A stretch of DNA of 64,000 nt from Motilimonas eburnea (GCF_021295345.1 NZ_JAIMJB010000005.1:62001-126000); one strand, 5' to 3'; positions 1 through 11,263 are shown, counted from the first letter of the stretch. Program-made: numbers and translations. Notes: generated from the sequence alone by a model not told the origin.

Positions 1-844
1 CTAACCACTCCATTGCGGGGTGGTTTTGTGAATAATCCGGAGTGAGCAAACAGAATTCTTCCTGCACTAAACCATAGGAGTGGCGGATCACCGCCAGTTT
101 TTCTTCGCGCAAAAAGGCTTTGATCAGGGGCTCAGGCAATACCCCCCAAGCCGATTCACGCAAGATAGCATCCAGCATGTGCTCAAAACTGTTAAAGCCG
201 ATAAAGCGGCTGGCCATTGGCGCTAATTCAGGGTTTTCTTTTAGATTCAGGTACGCCAAACACACCTGCAGTTCACGGCGTAAGTCGAAATCTTCTACGC
301 GACGCATTTTGGCTAGCTTATGCTCAGAGCGACATACCGACATCATACGAATTTTACCCAGACGCTGATACTTTAGGCTGGGCATGTCGTCCAGCACATA
401 ATCAATGCCAAAGGCATAATCGACTTGCTTGAGCTCTATCATCGACGCCAAGTCGCCACTGGATGCCTGCACTAAGCTAAAAGAAGTGGCCGGGTACTTT
501 TTACTCAACTCGAGAGAAGTATCACGCCAGAAATCACCGGGTAATGAATCGTCACGGGCAATCCAAATTTCTGCGGCAAAGGTTTCTTCCCTCGCCTGAC
601 ACATATTACGGATCCGATCAGCGGTAGAAACCAAGTTTTCACAATCGCGTAAGATGGTTTTACCGGCTTCACTTAACGCCAAGCGATTGCCGGTTCGAAC
701 AAATAAATCTACTCCCAGATCTTTCTCTAAACTTTTGATCGCCATGCTAAGGCGGGTACGGTTGCTGTTAAGCAATCGCGCCGCCTCGGCAATCGAGCCG
801 GATTCAGCCACCCGACAAAAGATATCAACCTGATCCAGATTCAT
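1..844 (-). CDS. LysR-family transcriptional regulator, C-terminus cut by window edge
   Basis: Reading leftward from the ATG at 844, an open frame of 281 codons runs off the window, so the C-terminal end is missing. The first ~60 residues form a LysR-type winged helix-turn-helix (start MNLDQVDIFCRVAESGSIAE, then a recognition-helix region with SNRTRLSMAIKSLEKDLG). The rest matches a periplasmic-binding-like effector domain. LysR proteins normally have ~300 residues, so only about 20 are lost. It lies 12 bp upstream of the hemB stop codon side, on the same strand and downstream of hemB, so it could be co-transcribed with hemB. Ligand and targets cannot be read from sequence. There is no strong Shine-Dalgarno sequence before the start. 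Confidence 0.85.
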   Translation of the reverse strand, partial: MNLDQVDIFCRVAESGSIAEAARLLNSNRTRLSMAIKSLEKDLGVDLFVRTGNRLALSEAGKTILRDCENLVSTADRIRNMCQAREETFAAEIWIARDDSLPGDFWRDTSLELSKKYPATSFSLVQASSGDLASMIELKQVDYAFGIDYVLDDMPSLKYQRLGKIRMMSVCRSEHKLAKMRRVEDFDLRRELQVCLAYLNLKENPELAPMASRFIGFNSFEHMLDAILRESAWGVLPEPLIKAFLREEKLAVIRHSYGLVQEEFCLLTPDYSQNHPAMEWL

Positions 845-856
845 GTTGGGCGCTTA

Positions 857-1930
<1,074 letters not shown>

Positions 1931-1970
1931 TTATCACACTTAAGGCCAATAATCTGCACTCCCGACGGTA

Positions 1971-3224
1971 TCAGGTTTGCTCCGTCATCGCTTTGTTTTG
2001 CTTCATGCTGTCAATAGCAAAAGCGACGACAAACACCCCCACCCCGTAAAGCACATCCTCAGCCATAAACATGGCAATTAAGCTGCAAAACAGCGCCGTG
2101 AACCAAGCTAAATAACGCTGCCTGCCCGGTAATAATTTAATCGCGGATAAACCTGCTGCAAGATAAATCAACACAAACACCGCATTGGCATAAGCGAGTA
2201 AATGAGCAAATGACCAAGCAAACTGGTGCTTGAGTACCAATATCAACGCGATGGCAAGGGTAACAATCAACACCGCAAACACCGGGCTTTGATTTCGATT
2301 CTGCTTGCCTAAGCTCGTCATTACCTGCCCTTTTTCTGCCATGCTAGCCAGCATTCGCGCAAAACTTAAAACATATAAATTCACCGCGCAAAAACAAGCC
2401 ACAAAGCCGACCAGCGCAATCAGTTTGCCCCCTAACGGACCTAGTGCTGCTTGCGCAATCTGGATCACCGAAAGTAAGTTCGTGGCATCATCACCATAAG
2501 CGCCGTATTGCAACACGGCAATGCTTAATAGCACATAGATGGCCGCCGCCATGGCGACCCCCAGCACAACCGCGCGCGGAAAGTCCTGTTTAGGGCGGTT
2601 AAATTCATTGGCAACATGGCAAATCGCTTCGATGCCTACAAAGCACCAAAAAATCGCCGCCATTGACTGCCCGACATCGCTCCATTGCAATTCCCCCGAC
2701 GGCAGTGATGCCTCACTTCGACTCAATGCCACCACACACACGACAATGATGATGCTAGTGACACTGTAACTAAGCCAAGTTTGCAGCCTGACCGAGGTGG
2801 TGAGCTTGACTATATTGAGGACAAAAATAACCCCTAACATCAATAGCTCAAGCCACAATGCTAACGACATGGATAGATTAAACAATTGAGCAAAATAAGC
2901 AGCCCCCGTTATGATCACCACAGGCGGCCCAATAGGGGCAATAGAAACATACAACCAAGCAAGACTAGCCGCGGCCCGTCGACCAAAGGCTAATTGCACA
3001 AAGTGCGCTGTGCCCCCTTGATTGGCATAGGCCCGACCTAATGCAGCAAAAGTAAAGACTATCGGCAAAACCGCCAGCGCCATTAGCGACCAAGCCAGTA
3101 GCGAGTAAACACCCGCATAAGAGGCAACCAAGGCCGGCACCAACAACACCCCGGAGCCCAATAAGGTCGCCAGCAACATGCCCGCCCCTTGGTACACAGT
3201 AATGCCCTGCTGTGATCGTTTCAT
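1971..3224 (-). CDS. APC-superfamily amino-acid exporter, YjeH-like
   Basis: A 417-residue integral membrane protein of the amino acid-polyamine-organocation superfamily with about 12 hydrophobic segments. It resembles E. coli YjeH, an exporter of methionine and branched-chain amino acids: the N-terminal GAGMLLATLLGSGVLLVPAL glycine-rich first helix, the GRAYANQGGTAHFVQLAFG loop, and AIFWCFVGIEAICHVANEF in the middle all align in order. Length also matches YjeH (418). The substrate is inferred only. It is transcribed divergently from the outer-membrane barrel gene at 3421, with a ~200 bp shared control region. No convincing Shine-Dalgarno sequence precedes the ATG. Confidence 0.8.
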   Translation of the reverse strand: MKRSQQGITVYQGAGMLLATLLGSGVLLVPALVASYAGVYSLLAWSLMALAVLPIVFTFAALGRAYANQGGTAHFVQLAFGRRAAASLAWLYVSIAPIGPPVVIITGAAYFAQLFNLSMSLALWLELLMLGVIFVLNIVKLTTSVRLQTWLSYSVTSIIIVVCVVALSRSEASLPSGELQWSDVGQSMAAIFWCFVGIEAICHVANEFNRPKQDFPRAVVLGVAMAAAIYVLLSIAVLQYGAYGDDATNLLSVIQIAQAALGPLGGKLIALVGFVACFCAVNLYVLSFARMLASMAEKGQVMTSLGKQNRNQSPVFAVLIVTLAIALILVLKHQFAWSFAHLLAYANAVFVLIYLAAGLSAIKLLPGRQRYLAWFTALFCSLIAMFMAEDVLYGVGVFVVAFAIDSMKQNKAMTEQT

Positions 3225-3420
3225 AACGCAGAAATTTCATCAAATAGAAAACAATATGCAAACTTATTAGTATTAAGTCAATTTGTGCCTATTGCATTCA
3301 CTGTGTCGGTTCAATTTTCAATTGAAAACAAATACAAAGCCGCTAAGATTGAGTGGCATGACCGCAATCAAAGTCAAGGCTGCATTGCGTGCCAGTTCAA
3401 CATCATCATTAGGGAAGCCG

Positions 3421-4266
3421 ATGAAAACTAAATCACTTATTTTGGCAGGTGCGCTTTGCTTGTCCCACACCCCACAGGCCATGGCTGGCGAATGGAATAT
3501 CTCCTTAGGCGGCTTTTATACTACCTCCAACACAACGATGGACGTAACATCACCACTTGGAGACAGGGATTTTGGCTTAAACTTTGAAAAGGATCTTAAG
3601 CTGAGTGAAGACAAATGGTTACCCTATGCCAACCTCAACTACCAATTCAATAACAAGCACAGTATCTATTTTGACTGGAAGCGCCTGCACCGAAACGCAA
3701 CCCAAGAGCGTATTACCAAACCGTTTGAAACCGACTTAGGCGGCGATACCACTTACATTATTCAAGCGGGAGCGCGGATCAAAACCACATTGAATATCGA
3801 CATTGCTACCCTCGGCTATGGTTACTCGTTTTATCAAGATGAAAAATGGGACCTTGCTGCCACCTTAGGCATGCATATTATGTGGATTGAGATTGGTCTT
3901 AATGGCGAAATGGGAGCTTGCGTTAATAATACTTGCACCGGAGCAGTGCCCATTTTACCCAATACTGAAGCCTTTAAAGACACCACCGCGCCGCTCCCTG
4001 ATGTGGGGCTTAAAGGCCGTTACCTGATCACCCCCAATTGGGCCCTTACAGGCCAGGCGCAATATTTCTACCTTTCTTTAGACGACCTTGATGGAAGCTT
4101 GATAGACCTTAACGGCGGTGTTGAGTACCTGTTTAATGAAGATTTTAGCGCTAGCGCTAAATACGCCTACTATGATGTTGATGCCAAGTTCAAAGGTAAT
4201 ATCTCCGATCTTAAACTGAAATTTAACTATCACGGCCCGATGTTCCAGTTGCACTATCGCTTCTAG
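3421..4266 (+). CDS. Outer-membrane beta-barrel protein of unknown family
   Basis: A predicted outer-membrane protein of 281 residues. The ATG at 3421 is chosen over an in-frame upstream start because it has AGGGA at the right distance and opens a typical Sec signal peptide (MKTKSLILAG, cleavage after QAMA near residue 22). The mature chain is rich in alternating hydrophobic and aromatic strands and ends in LHYRF, the terminal phenylalanine expected for BAM-assembled barrels. One Cys pair lies in a loop (ACVNNTCTG). OmpW-like or similar small barrels are possible, but I do not recognise the family. It is divergent from the exporter gene. Cargo unknown. Confidence 0.7.
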   Translation: MKTKSLILAGALCLSHTPQAMAGEWNISLGGFYTTSNTTMDVTSPLGDRDFGLNFEKDLKLSEDKWLPYANLNYQFNNKHSIYFDWKRLHRNATQERITKPFETDLGGDTTYIIQAGARIKTTLNIDIATLGYGYSFYQDEKWDLAATLGMHIMWIEIGLNGEMGACVNNTCTGAVPILPNTEAFKDTTAPLPDVGLKGRYLITPNWALTGQAQYFYLSLDDLDGSLIDLNGGVEYLFNEDFSASAKYAYYDVDAKFKGNISDLKLKFNYHGPMFQLHYRF

Positions 4267-4288
4267 AACTCAGGTTTGAATATGTCTT

Positions 4289-4328
4289 GATCCTCCTTTT
4301 CGATCTATACTAACGAAAGGGAGGGATC
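4289..4328 (+). promoter_or_regulatory. Leader hairpin burying the ribosome binding site of the next gene
   Basis: The arm at 4289-4302 (GATCCTCCTTTTCG) pairs with 4314-4328 (CGAAAGGGAGGGATC). There are 14 pairs, one G.T wobble, one bulged G and an 11-nt loop. The 3' arm contains the Shine-Dalgarno sequence GGGAGGG, five bases before the ATG at 4333. This is expected to repress translation when folded. It has no U-run and so is not a simple terminator for the barrel gene. Confidence 0.55.
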
Positions 4329-4332
4329 TACC

Positions 4333-4605
4333 ATGCAGATTGGATCAACTCAAAACCTAAACAGCTCTCCTGCACAGAGCCAACCACCTGCTGCCATTAA
4401 AAAGGCTGCAACCCCGCTCGTGCCCCCGCAACAAGAATTTATTAAGTTATCGCAACAGGCCGAACAACTGGCCGAGCAAAATCAACGCCAAAGCCAAACC
4501 GATTCGGTTAAGGTCAGTGCTTCCACCGGGCAAAGCCAAGCTCAAGGATCATTAACAGAACAACAAGCAATCGCCTTGTATCGAAAAATAGCCAGTTTAC
4601 TCTAA
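4333..4605 (+). CDS. Small Q/S/A-rich protein of unknown function
   Basis: A 90-residue soluble protein I do not recognise. Residues 1-70 are low complexity, rich in Gln, Ala, Ser and Pro and likely disordered. The last ~20 residues (LTEQQAIALYRKIASLL) should form an amphipathic helix. There is no signal peptide or membrane segment. It has an unusually strong Shine-Dalgarno sequence (GGGAGGG), but that lies inside the hairpin at 4289-4328, so translation may be conditional. It sits between the barrel gene and the L,D-transpeptidase gene on the same strand. The coding call rests on the ribosome binding site and an open frame of good length. Confidence 0.6.
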   Translation: MQIGSTQNLNSSPAQSQPPAAIKKAATPLVPPQQEFIKLSQQAEQLAEQNQRQSQTDSVKVSASTGQSQAQGSLTEQQAIALYRKIASLL

Positions 4606-4668
4606 GTTCACATGCTAATTGGGCCGAATGAGTTAGCTTAAGTTCAACATAAGATAGGTCGGGGATAT

Positions 4669-6336
4669 ATGAAGCGCACTCTCTTAGCTTGTTCTCTACT
4701 GATACTCTGGCTAAGCGCTTGCCTCGCCTACGCAGCGTTAACGCCATCCGAACAGCCCCGCCGTCAACTCGAACAACAATTACAGAGCCTAAGTGACGCC
4801 CCCTATTTAATGGGTAATAAAATTGACTATGTGCCTTGGCTAGTTGCCTTATACCGACAGCATGATTATCAACCTATTTGGACGCAATGGCAGGACCCCA
4901 CTCAGCTCATCACAGCGCTTAAAAACGCCGAGCAAGCTGGCTTAAATTCAGCGGATTATTACCTCGCGACATTACAGCAACAGCTCAGCAGCCCTAGTGC
5001 CTTTGCACACCTTGGGGTAGCAAACCAAATAAACCTCGACCTGTTAATGTCGGCCGCGGTGATCAAGTTAGCGTTACATCTGCGCCTAGGCAAACTCAAG
5101 CCACAACAATTTGAACCCCGTTGGCCGCCAACCTTGCAGCCAGATATGACCGCATTCAGTGATCAACTCGTTCGCCATCTATCGCAACAGTCCTTGGTTG
5201 ATTTTTTTGCTCAGCAAGAACCCAAACATCCTTTTTATCCACCTCTCAAGGAAGCCCTTGCGCACTATCAAGCTTTAGCGGATCAAAACGCCTTTGAGCC
5301 CATTGCATTAAACGTAAGATCACTCAAGCCCAACATGCCCAGCCCAGCTATTCCACTGATTAAGCAAAGGCTCATTGAATTACATCATTTGCCGGCCAAC
5401 CCAGCGCAACTGGTCAACGTATCCGCTAACGTCGAAACCTTCTTTTTCAACGAGCCACTGATTGAACCCATCAAAGCCTTTCAACGCCAACATGGTCTTG
5501 ACCCCGATGGGATTATTGGCCCTGCGACACTCGCCGCGCTAAACCTTAGCTACGAGACGCGCGTCAAGCGCATTAAAATGAACCTAGAGCGAATGCGCTG
5601 GCTATCATCCCATTTACAAAACCACGAATATATTCTGGTCAACTTGGCCAGCTATCAATTGGATCTGTTCCGCGAACATAGAACCATTTGGCAAACTCAC
5701 GTCATTGTCGGCAAAAAACGCCATGCCACCCCTGCTTTTAGCGCAACGTTAGCCTACTTAGAATTCAACCCAACCTGGTCGGTACCGCGTAGCATAGTGC
5801 GTGAAATGTGGCCCAAGATAGAGCAAGATCCCAACTACCTGTCACAGCAAAACTTCCTTGTTTTAGATCAACAAGGGCAACGCATCGCGCTCAGTGAAAA
5901 TGATTGGGCCAACTACTCTGGTCGTAATTTTCCCTTCTTTTTACAGCAACAGCCCGGGCCACAAAATGCCCTCGGCCAAGTGAAGTTTATTTTTCCTAAT
6001 TCATACAGTATTTTTTTGCATGACACACCAGATAAACATTTATTCAACCGTACCCAACGTAACTTCAGCCATGGCTGTGTTCGTGTCGAAAAACCGTTGG
6101 TACTTGCTGAGCATCTACTCGCCCCTTTGCCTCAATGGACACCAGCGCGGATCCATCAGGTAGTGAACAGTCAAAAACGCACGCGAATTCAGATAGCACG
6201 TCCAATAGATGTTTTTTTATTCTACTGGACGGTCACAGCAAAAGCCTCAGATAACGCCAATAGCCACGACCTCACTCGCGTTCAGTTTCACTTAGACGCT
6301 TATAGCAAAGATGCCAAGCTGCTGCACTACTTCTAA
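4669..6336 (+). CDS. L,D-transpeptidase of the YcbB/LdtD type
   Basis: A periplasmic peptidoglycan enzyme that forms 3-3 meso-diaminopimelate cross-links by L,D-transpeptidation. The 555 residues start with a signal peptide (MKRTLLACSLLILWLSACLA). An N-terminal scaffold follows, then a peptidoglycan-binding segment (~235-300, with FQRQHGLDPDGIIGPATLAAL). The YkuD catalytic domain covers ~325-510 with SHGCVRVEKP holding His468 and nucleophile Cys470. The order and length match E. coli LdtD (615) and its shorter relatives. The signal region LSAC could be read as a lipobox, but no evidence favours a lipoprotein. The C-terminal ~50 residues after the catalytic domain have no assigned role. Confidence 0.9.
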   Translation: MKRTLLACSLLILWLSACLAYAALTPSEQPRRQLEQQLQSLSDAPYLMGNKIDYVPWLVALYRQHDYQPIWTQWQDPTQLITALKNAEQAGLNSADYYLATLQQQLSSPSAFAHLGVANQINLDLLMSAAVIKLALHLRLGKLKPQQFEPRWPPTLQPDMTAFSDQLVRHLSQQSLVDFFAQQEPKHPFYPPLKEALAHYQALADQNAFEPIALNVRSLKPNMPSPAIPLIKQRLIELHHLPANPAQLVNVSANVETFFFNEPLIEPIKAFQRQHGLDPDGIIGPATLAALNLSYETRVKRIKMNLERMRWLSSHLQNHEYILVNLASYQLDLFREHRTIWQTHVIVGKKRHATPAFSATLAYLEFNPTWSVPRSIVREMWPKIEQDPNYLSQQNFLVLDQQGQRIALSENDWANYSGRNFPFFLQQQPGPQNALGQVKFIFPNSYSIFLHDTPDKHLFNRTQRNFSHGCVRVEKPLVLAEHLLAPLPQWTPARIHQVVNSQKRTRIQIARPIDVFLFYWTVTAKASDNANSHDLTRVQFHLDAYSKDAKLLHYF

Positions 6337-6483
6337 CTGATGGCCCTTCAAACCCAATACCCCTAGCTAAAGCAAATAAGCCCATCACTCCCACTAATTA
6401 CCCATGCCGATTAAGTGGGTACTTGGACAAAATGCAACCTCAGGGCTACGCTTAAACAACTTGCCGAAAATTGAGACACCAGC

Positions 6484-6642
6484 ATGCAAGAGAATACCCC
6501 CACCAGTCGCGCGCAGGAGTGGAAAGCCTTTCTATTTATTGCCGTCGTCCTGTTTCCCTTACTCAGCATTATTTTAGTTGGCGGATATGGCTTCGCTATT
6601 TGGTTTTTGCAGATGTTAATGGGCCCGCCGGGTCACGGCTAA
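6484..6642 (+). CDS. torE: TorE, small membrane protein of the NapE/TorE family
   Basis: A 52-codon gene starting MQENTPTSRAQEWKAFLFIA and ending GPPGHG. One transmembrane helix covers about residues 15-45 (LFIAVVLFPLLSIILVGGYG). Size, the RAQEWKAF entry to the helix and the position directly before torC match the TorE/NapE family seen in Shewanella torECAD operons. The family role is not settled; an accessory role in quinol-to-TorC electron flow is assumed. It is 46 bp upstream of torC on the same strand. The sequence before it (6337-6483) should hold the tor promoter. I could not find a convincing TorR box. Confidence 0.85.
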   Translation: MQENTPTSRAQEWKAFLFIAVVLFPLLSIILVGGYGFAIWFLQMLMGPPGHG

Positions 6643-6688
6643 ACCGTTCGCGAGACCTTGAACACACATTAATCAATGGACTTTTGCC

Positions 6689-7870
6689 ATGAAAAACACC
6701 GTACGCCGCTTTTGGCAAATCGTTAGTAAACCCAGTGTTCATCTTAGCTTTGGCTTTCTCACCATGGGCGGGTTTATTGCTGGGATCATCTTCTGGGGCG
6801 GGTTCAACACCGCACTCGAAGCCACCAACACCGAAGAGTTTTGTATTGGCTGTCACGAAATGCACGATAATGTCTATGTCGAGCTGCAAGAAACCATTCA
6901 CTGGCAAAACCGCTCTGGCGTGCGGGCCACCTGTCCTGACTGCCACGTTCCTCATAACTGGACCGATAAAATAGCACGCAAAATGCAGGCATCTAAAGAG
7001 GTCTGGGGGGCGATTTTTGGCACCATAGACACCCGCGAAAAGTTCCTCGCTAAACGTGGCGAGCTTGCCCAACACGAATGGGACAGATTGACCGCCAATA
7101 ACTCCCTTGAATGTAAAAATTGCCACAATTACGACAGCATGGACTTCAACATGATGTCCGAACGCGCACGCGTGCAAATGAAAATGGCCGCTGAGCGCGA
7201 CCAAAGCTGTATCGATTGCCATAAGGGCATCGCCCACCACCTGCCCGAAAACATGAATTCAGGAGACGGCATGCTCGCCAAACTCGAAGCCATGGCTACC
7301 TCTGGCTACCAAGTGGGCCAAGCCTACTACAGTGTGCGCCAACTGCCGATGTTTACCGACAGCACCTTGACCACAGAAGCCGGCCAACTTAACGCTGCAA
7401 CTAAGGTCACCATTCTCGACGTAAAAGGGGATGCCATCCAAATTGAAATCGATGCTTGGCGTAAAACCAAGGGGTTTGGTCGCGTGTTATTTGAAGACTT
7501 CGCGATGAACATTAACGACGGTTACCTAACCAAAGAAGTGGCGCAAAGTGATCAATATATGCAACAAGGGGAGTCCAAAGAGGATGACCTAACCGGCCTG
7601 CCTTGGCAAAAGGTCGCGGTCACCTTATGGCTGCGTAATGGTTCACTGACCGATTCACGCGATCGGCTCTGGCAGTTTGCTAAAACCACTTACGACACCA
7701 GTTGTAGCGTTTGTCACACCCAACCAGCGGAAGCGCACTTTGATACAAACACTTGGCCCGGCATGTTCAATGGCATGTTGTCGTTCGTCAATTTAGACGG
7801 CGACACGCAGGCTTTGGTACTGAAATACTTACAAAAACACTCATCGGACTTTGCTGATGGTGCGCATTAA
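6689..7870 (+). CDS. torC: TorC, membrane-anchored pentaheme c-type cytochrome
   Basis: Carries electrons from the quinol pool to periplasmic TorA. The 393 residues hold an N-terminal membrane anchor (~19-40) and a NapC/NirT-like domain with four CXXCH motifs at residues 52-56, 82-86, 142-146 and 174-178. After a ~160-residue linker a fifth CXXCH at 339-343 marks the TorC-specific C-terminal heme domain. Five hemes plus this C-terminal extension separate TorC from tetraheme NapC. It is followed by torA and preceded by torE. Maturation needs heme (hemB at 857-1888) and periplasmic thiol reduction, for which the window also has scsBCD. Confidence 0.95.
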   Translation: MKNTVRRFWQIVSKPSVHLSFGFLTMGGFIAGIIFWGGFNTALEATNTEEFCIGCHEMHDNVYVELQETIHWQNRSGVRATCPDCHVPHNWTDKIARKMQASKEVWGAIFGTIDTREKFLAKRGELAQHEWDRLTANNSLECKNCHNYDSMDFNMMSERARVQMKMAAERDQSCIDCHKGIAHHLPENMNSGDGMLAKLEAMATSGYQVGQAYYSVRQLPMFTDSTLTTEAGQLNAATKVTILDVKGDAIQIEIDAWRKTKGFGRVLFEDFAMNINDGYLTKEVAQSDQYMQQGESKEDDLTGLPWQKVAVTLWLRNGSLTDSRDRLWQFAKTTYDTSCSVCHTQPAEAHFDTNTWPGMFNGMLSFVNLDGDTQALVLKYLQKHSSDFADGAH

Positions 7871-7928
7871 ATCGCTTACCCAATATTGAGCAGCGAACGA
7901 GCAACGACGGATAAGCAAGGATATCAAC

Positions 7929-10394
7929 ATGACTATTTCACGTCGCAGTTTTCTAAAAGGCATCGCCGCCACCAGTGCAGCGGGTTTAATTGGCCCAAGT
8001 TTACTACAACAAGCAGTGGCAGCCGCATCAGAATCACCCGGTCAATGGCAAGTTTCAGGCTCACATTGGGGCGCATTTAGAGCACGCGTTTATGCGGGTA
8101 AGGTACAAGAAATTAAACCGTTTGAAGCCGATAGCTACCCCACCGAGATGCTCAAAGGGATCAAAGGGATCATCTACAGCCCCTCACGGATCCGCTATCC
8201 CATGGTGCGCTATGATTGGTTTCTCAAACGCCACCAAAGTGACACCAAGCAACGGGGCGACAACCGCTTTATCCGCGTCACTTGGGATCAAGCCATCGAC
8301 ATGTTCTATCAAGAGTTGGAACGAGTACAAACCCAATACGGCCCTTGGGCGCTGCACACAGGGCAAACAGGCTGGCGCCAAACGGGACAAGTGCATTCAT
8401 GTGGCAACCATATGGAGCGTGCCATCGCGATGCATGGCTACTCGGTGAAAAAAGTCGGTGATTACTCGACGGGAGCAGGTCAAACCATCATGCCTTATGT
8501 ATTGGGCTCAACCGAGGTCTATGCCCAAGGCACCTCTTGGCCCCTCATTTTAAAACACAGTAAAACCATCGTGTTATGGGGCAGTGACTTAGTGAAAAAC
8601 TTACAAGTCGGCTGGAACTGTGAAACCCACGAAGCCTATGAATATCTGGAACAATTAAAAGAGAAAGTCGCCAAAAAACAAATTCGTGTTATCAGCGTGG
8701 ATCCGGTTCGCACCAAAACCCAAAAATACCTTAACTGTGAACAACAATACGTCAATCCACAAACCGATGTGCCCTTTATGCTGGGTATTGCCCACACTCT
8801 TTACAGTGAAAAACTGCACGATGAAAACTTCCTGAAAACCTATGCCCTTGGGTTTGAAGACTTTATTCCCTATGTCATGGGTAAAAGCAAAGACAAGGTA
8901 GAAAAAACCCCTGAATGGGCCGAATCGATTTGCGGCATTGCCGCCGATGACATTCGTGAATTTGCCCGCCTGCTCGCCAAGCAGCGAACGCAAATTATTT
9001 TTGGCTGGTGCGTGCAGCGCCAACAACATGGCGAGCAGCCCTATTGGATGGGGGCAGTCATTGCGGCCATGCTCGGACAAATCGGCTTGCCGGGCGGTGG
9101 CATCAGCTACGCTCACCATTACAGCTCCATTGGCGTACCTTCCACCGGCGCGGCAGGGCCTGGCGGCTTCCCGCGTAACCCAGACAACCCTGACGACAGG
9201 ATCCATAAAAACAATGACTTTAAAGGCTACAGCAGTACCATCCCCGTTGCCCGCTGGGTTGATGCGATTATAGAGCCGGGTAAAAAAATCAATGCCAATG
9301 GTGCAACCATCACCCTGCCCGACTTAAAAATGATGGTCTTTTCCGGCTGTAACCCATGGCATCATCATCAAGATCGCAACCGCATGAAGCAAGCATTCCA
9401 AAAATTAGAAACCGTGGTGTCGGTTGATTTTACTTGGACCGCCACCTGTCGTTTTGCCGACATCGTGCTGCCTGCCTGCACCCAATGGGAACGTAACGAT
9501 ATTGACTTATATGGCTCTTACAGTAGCCGTGGCATCATTGCCATGCACAAGTTGGTGGACCCCTTATTCCAATCTAAAACCGACTTTGACATCTTTACCC
9601 TATTGGCAAAACGTTTTGGCAAAGACAAAGCCTACACCCAAGGAAAAGGCGAAATGGAGTGGGTGAAACAGCTTTATGATGAATGCGCCCAAGCCAACAA
9701 GGGTAAATTTGAAATGCCCGACTTTGCCACCTTTTGGCAGCAAGGTTGGGTTGATTTTGGCAAAGGCGAAAACTGGACCCGCCAAGCCGACTTTAGAGAA
9801 GATCCCGAAATCAATGCACTCGGCACGCCATCGGGATTTATCGAAATATTCAGCCGTAAAATCGATCGCTATGGTTACGATGACTGCCAAGGACATCCGA
9901 TGTGGTTTGAAAAAGCCGAACGCTCCCATGGCGGCCCGGGCTCAGATAAACACCCCATTTGGCTACAATCTTGCCACCCAGATAAACGCTTGCACTCACA
10001 AATGTGTGACTCCGAAGCCTTTCGCGCCACTTACACGGTACAAGGCCGCGAGCCTTTATATATGAACCCCAAAGACGCAGCCCAGCGTGGCATTAAAGAT
10101 GGCGACTTGGTCAGAGTGTTTAATCAACGCGGGCAATTGCTTGCTGGCGCCGTGGTCTCAGACGATTACGCTCCCGGGGTTGCGAGATTACAAGAAGGCG
10201 CTTGGTATGGCCCAGAAAGCGAAGCCATCGGCGCCCTTGATACTTATGGCGACCCTAACACCCTCACTATGGATATCGGCACGTCACAATTGGCACAAGC
10301 TACCAGCGCCAACACTTGCTTGGTAGAGATTGAAAAATATCAAGGTGATGCCCCCGCCGTCACCGCCTTTGGTGGCCCAGTGGAGATATCGTAA
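7929..10394 (+). CDS. torA: TorA, trimethylamine N-oxide reductase (molybdenum catalytic subunit)
   Basis: Terminal reductase that converts TMAO to trimethylamine in the periplasm using a bis-molybdopterin guanine dinucleotide cofactor. It has 821 residues, the family's size. Residues 4-10 (SRRSFLK) are a twin-arginine signal, so export uses TatABC, encoded at 17455-18870. Ser180 in [12 protein letters not shown] is the expected molybdenum ligand, as in E. coli TorA. The cofactor-binding C-terminal domain includes the region [12 protein letters not shown]. Shine-Dalgarno AAGGA lies before the ATG. Its stop codon overlaps the torD start (TAATG), so the two are translationally coupled. Confidence 0.96.
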   Translation: MTISRRSFLKGIAATSAAGLIGPSLLQQAVAAASESPGQWQVSGSHWGAFRARVYAGKVQEIKPFEADSYPTEMLKGIKGIIYSPSRIRYPMVRYDWFLKRHQSDTKQRGDNRFIRVTWDQAIDMFYQELERVQTQYGPWALHTGQTGWRQTGQVHSCGNHMERAIAMHGYSVKKVGDYSTGAGQTIMPYVLGSTEVYAQGTSWPLILKHSKTIVLWGSDLVKNLQVGWNCETHEAYEYLEQLKEKVAKKQIRVISVDPVRTKTQKYLNCEQQYVNPQTDVPFMLGIAHTLYSEKLHDENFLKTYALGFEDFIPYVMGKSKDKVEKTPEWAESICGIAADDIREFARLLAKQRTQIIFGWCVQRQQHGEQPYWMGAVIAAMLGQIGLPGGGISYAHHYSSIGVPSTGAAGPGGFPRNPDNPDDRIHKNNDFKGYSSTIPVARWVDAIIEPGKKINANGATITLPDLKMMVFSGCNPWHHHQDRNRMKQAFQKLETVVSVDFTWTATCRFADIVLPACTQWERNDIDLYGSYSSRGIIAMHKLVDPLFQSKTDFDIFTLLAKRFGKDKAYTQGKGEMEWVKQLYDECAQANKGKFEMPDFATFWQQGWVDFGKGENWTRQADFREDPEINALGTPSGFIEIFSRKIDRYGYDDCQGHPMWFEKAERSHGGPGSDKHPIWLQSCHPDKRLHSQMCDSEAFRATYTVQGREPLYMNPKDAAQRGIKDGDLVRVFNQRGQLLAGAVVSDDYAPGVARLQEGAWYGPESEAIGALDTYGDPNTLTMDIGTSQLAQATSANTCLVEIEKYQGDAPAVTAFGGPVEIS

Positions 10395-11041
10395 TGACAA
10401 CAAAGATAACCGAACAAGATGAAACCCGAGCTAGCTTATATTGGTGGTTTGCAAGCTTGTTTAGCCAAGAGTTAACGGCGGAGCAACTCAAGCAGTATCG
10501 AGCAAGCCCCCTTGGCCAAGGGCGCGCGCTGCTCAATGCATTAGCCGAGCAAAAAGAATTTAACGATGCCGCCAACGCGGTCATCACAGCCTTAGATAAT
10601 TTGGTCAAATTACCCCACCCCGAGCTAGAGCTCGCCGCCGACTTTAGTCAACTGCTATTAACGGATCTGAAAACCGGTGCCCCCCCTTATGCCTCCCTCT
10701 ATCTAGATCAAAAAGGATTATTATTTCAGCAACCCCACGACGACATGCAGGCCTTATTGCAAGATCAAGGCTTAAGGATCACCCCTGATTTTAACGAGCC
10801 CGCCGATCACCTTGCCATTCAACTTGACTACCTTGGCAACTTGATTTTGCAAACCAGCACTCAAGACCCCCAAGCGCAGCACCAATTTATACAGCGTCAC
10901 TTGTTAAATTGGCTGCCGCAGTGGGTCACACGAAGTCGCCAAGTGCGACGCAATGGTTTTTACCCAGCACTGGCCCAGCTGCTATTACAATTCATTGAGC
11001 AAGACAGCCAGCAGCCACAACCTGTGGCGGCACACATCTAA
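10394..11041 (+). CDS. torD: TorD, cytoplasmic chaperone for TorA
   Basis: A 215-residue all-helical chaperone that binds the TorA signal peptide and apo-enzyme and readies it for molybdenum cofactor insertion before Tat export. The family's N-terminal YWWFASLFSQELT and the PYASLYL segment with FQQPHDDMQALL are visible. Its ATG shares the last base of the torA stop codon, and GGAG lies 8 bp upstream inside torA. It is the last gene of torECAD. An inverted repeat (AGCTAACA ... TGTTAGCT) follows at about 11040-11075 but lacks a T-run, so I do not call it a terminator. Confidence 0.93.
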   Translation: MTTKITEQDETRASLYWWFASLFSQELTAEQLKQYRASPLGQGRALLNALAEQKEFNDAANAVITALDNLVKLPHPELELAADFSQLLLTDLKTGAPPYASLYLDQKGLLFQQPHDDMQALLQDQGLRITPDFNEPADHLAIQLDYLGNLILQTSTQDPQAQHQFIQRHLLNWLPQWVTRSRQVRRNGFYPALAQLLLQFIEQDSQQPQPVAAHI

Positions 11042-11198
11042 GCTAACAACGCCAACGAAAGACCAAGATGTTAGCTATCCAGCCACCCGTCACCGCCCCT
11101 TTACTAGTAAAAACAATTACTTGAGTTAGATCTCATTCTCAACAGAATCAAATTGACCACCTTAGGCTTGCAAAGATACATTCGTGACCGAATTTTTA

Positions 11199-11220
11199 AT
11201 GTCATAAAAGTGTAACATTT
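11199..11220 (+). promoter_or_regulatory. Possible Pho box upstream of the 11264 gene
   Basis: Two direct heptamers, TGTCATA at 11200 and TGTAACA at 11211, are spaced exactly 11 bp apart with a 4-bp AT-rich spacer. This is the layout of PhoB-binding sites. It lies 44 bp before the start codon. The call is by eye, and the second half deviates from CTGTCAT. Confidence 0.4.
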
Positions 11221-11263
11221 CGCTGAATACCAAGATGCTTTATTTTAAAAACAAGGAGTTATA

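Noticed and set aside
8655-9206. 183-codon frame antisense to torA
   Set aside because: torA is certain by its motifs and length; this frame is a GC-rich shadow without a matching family.
11041-11075. Inverted repeat after torD as a terminator
   Set aside because: AGCTAACA/TGTTAGCT has a long loop and no T-run.
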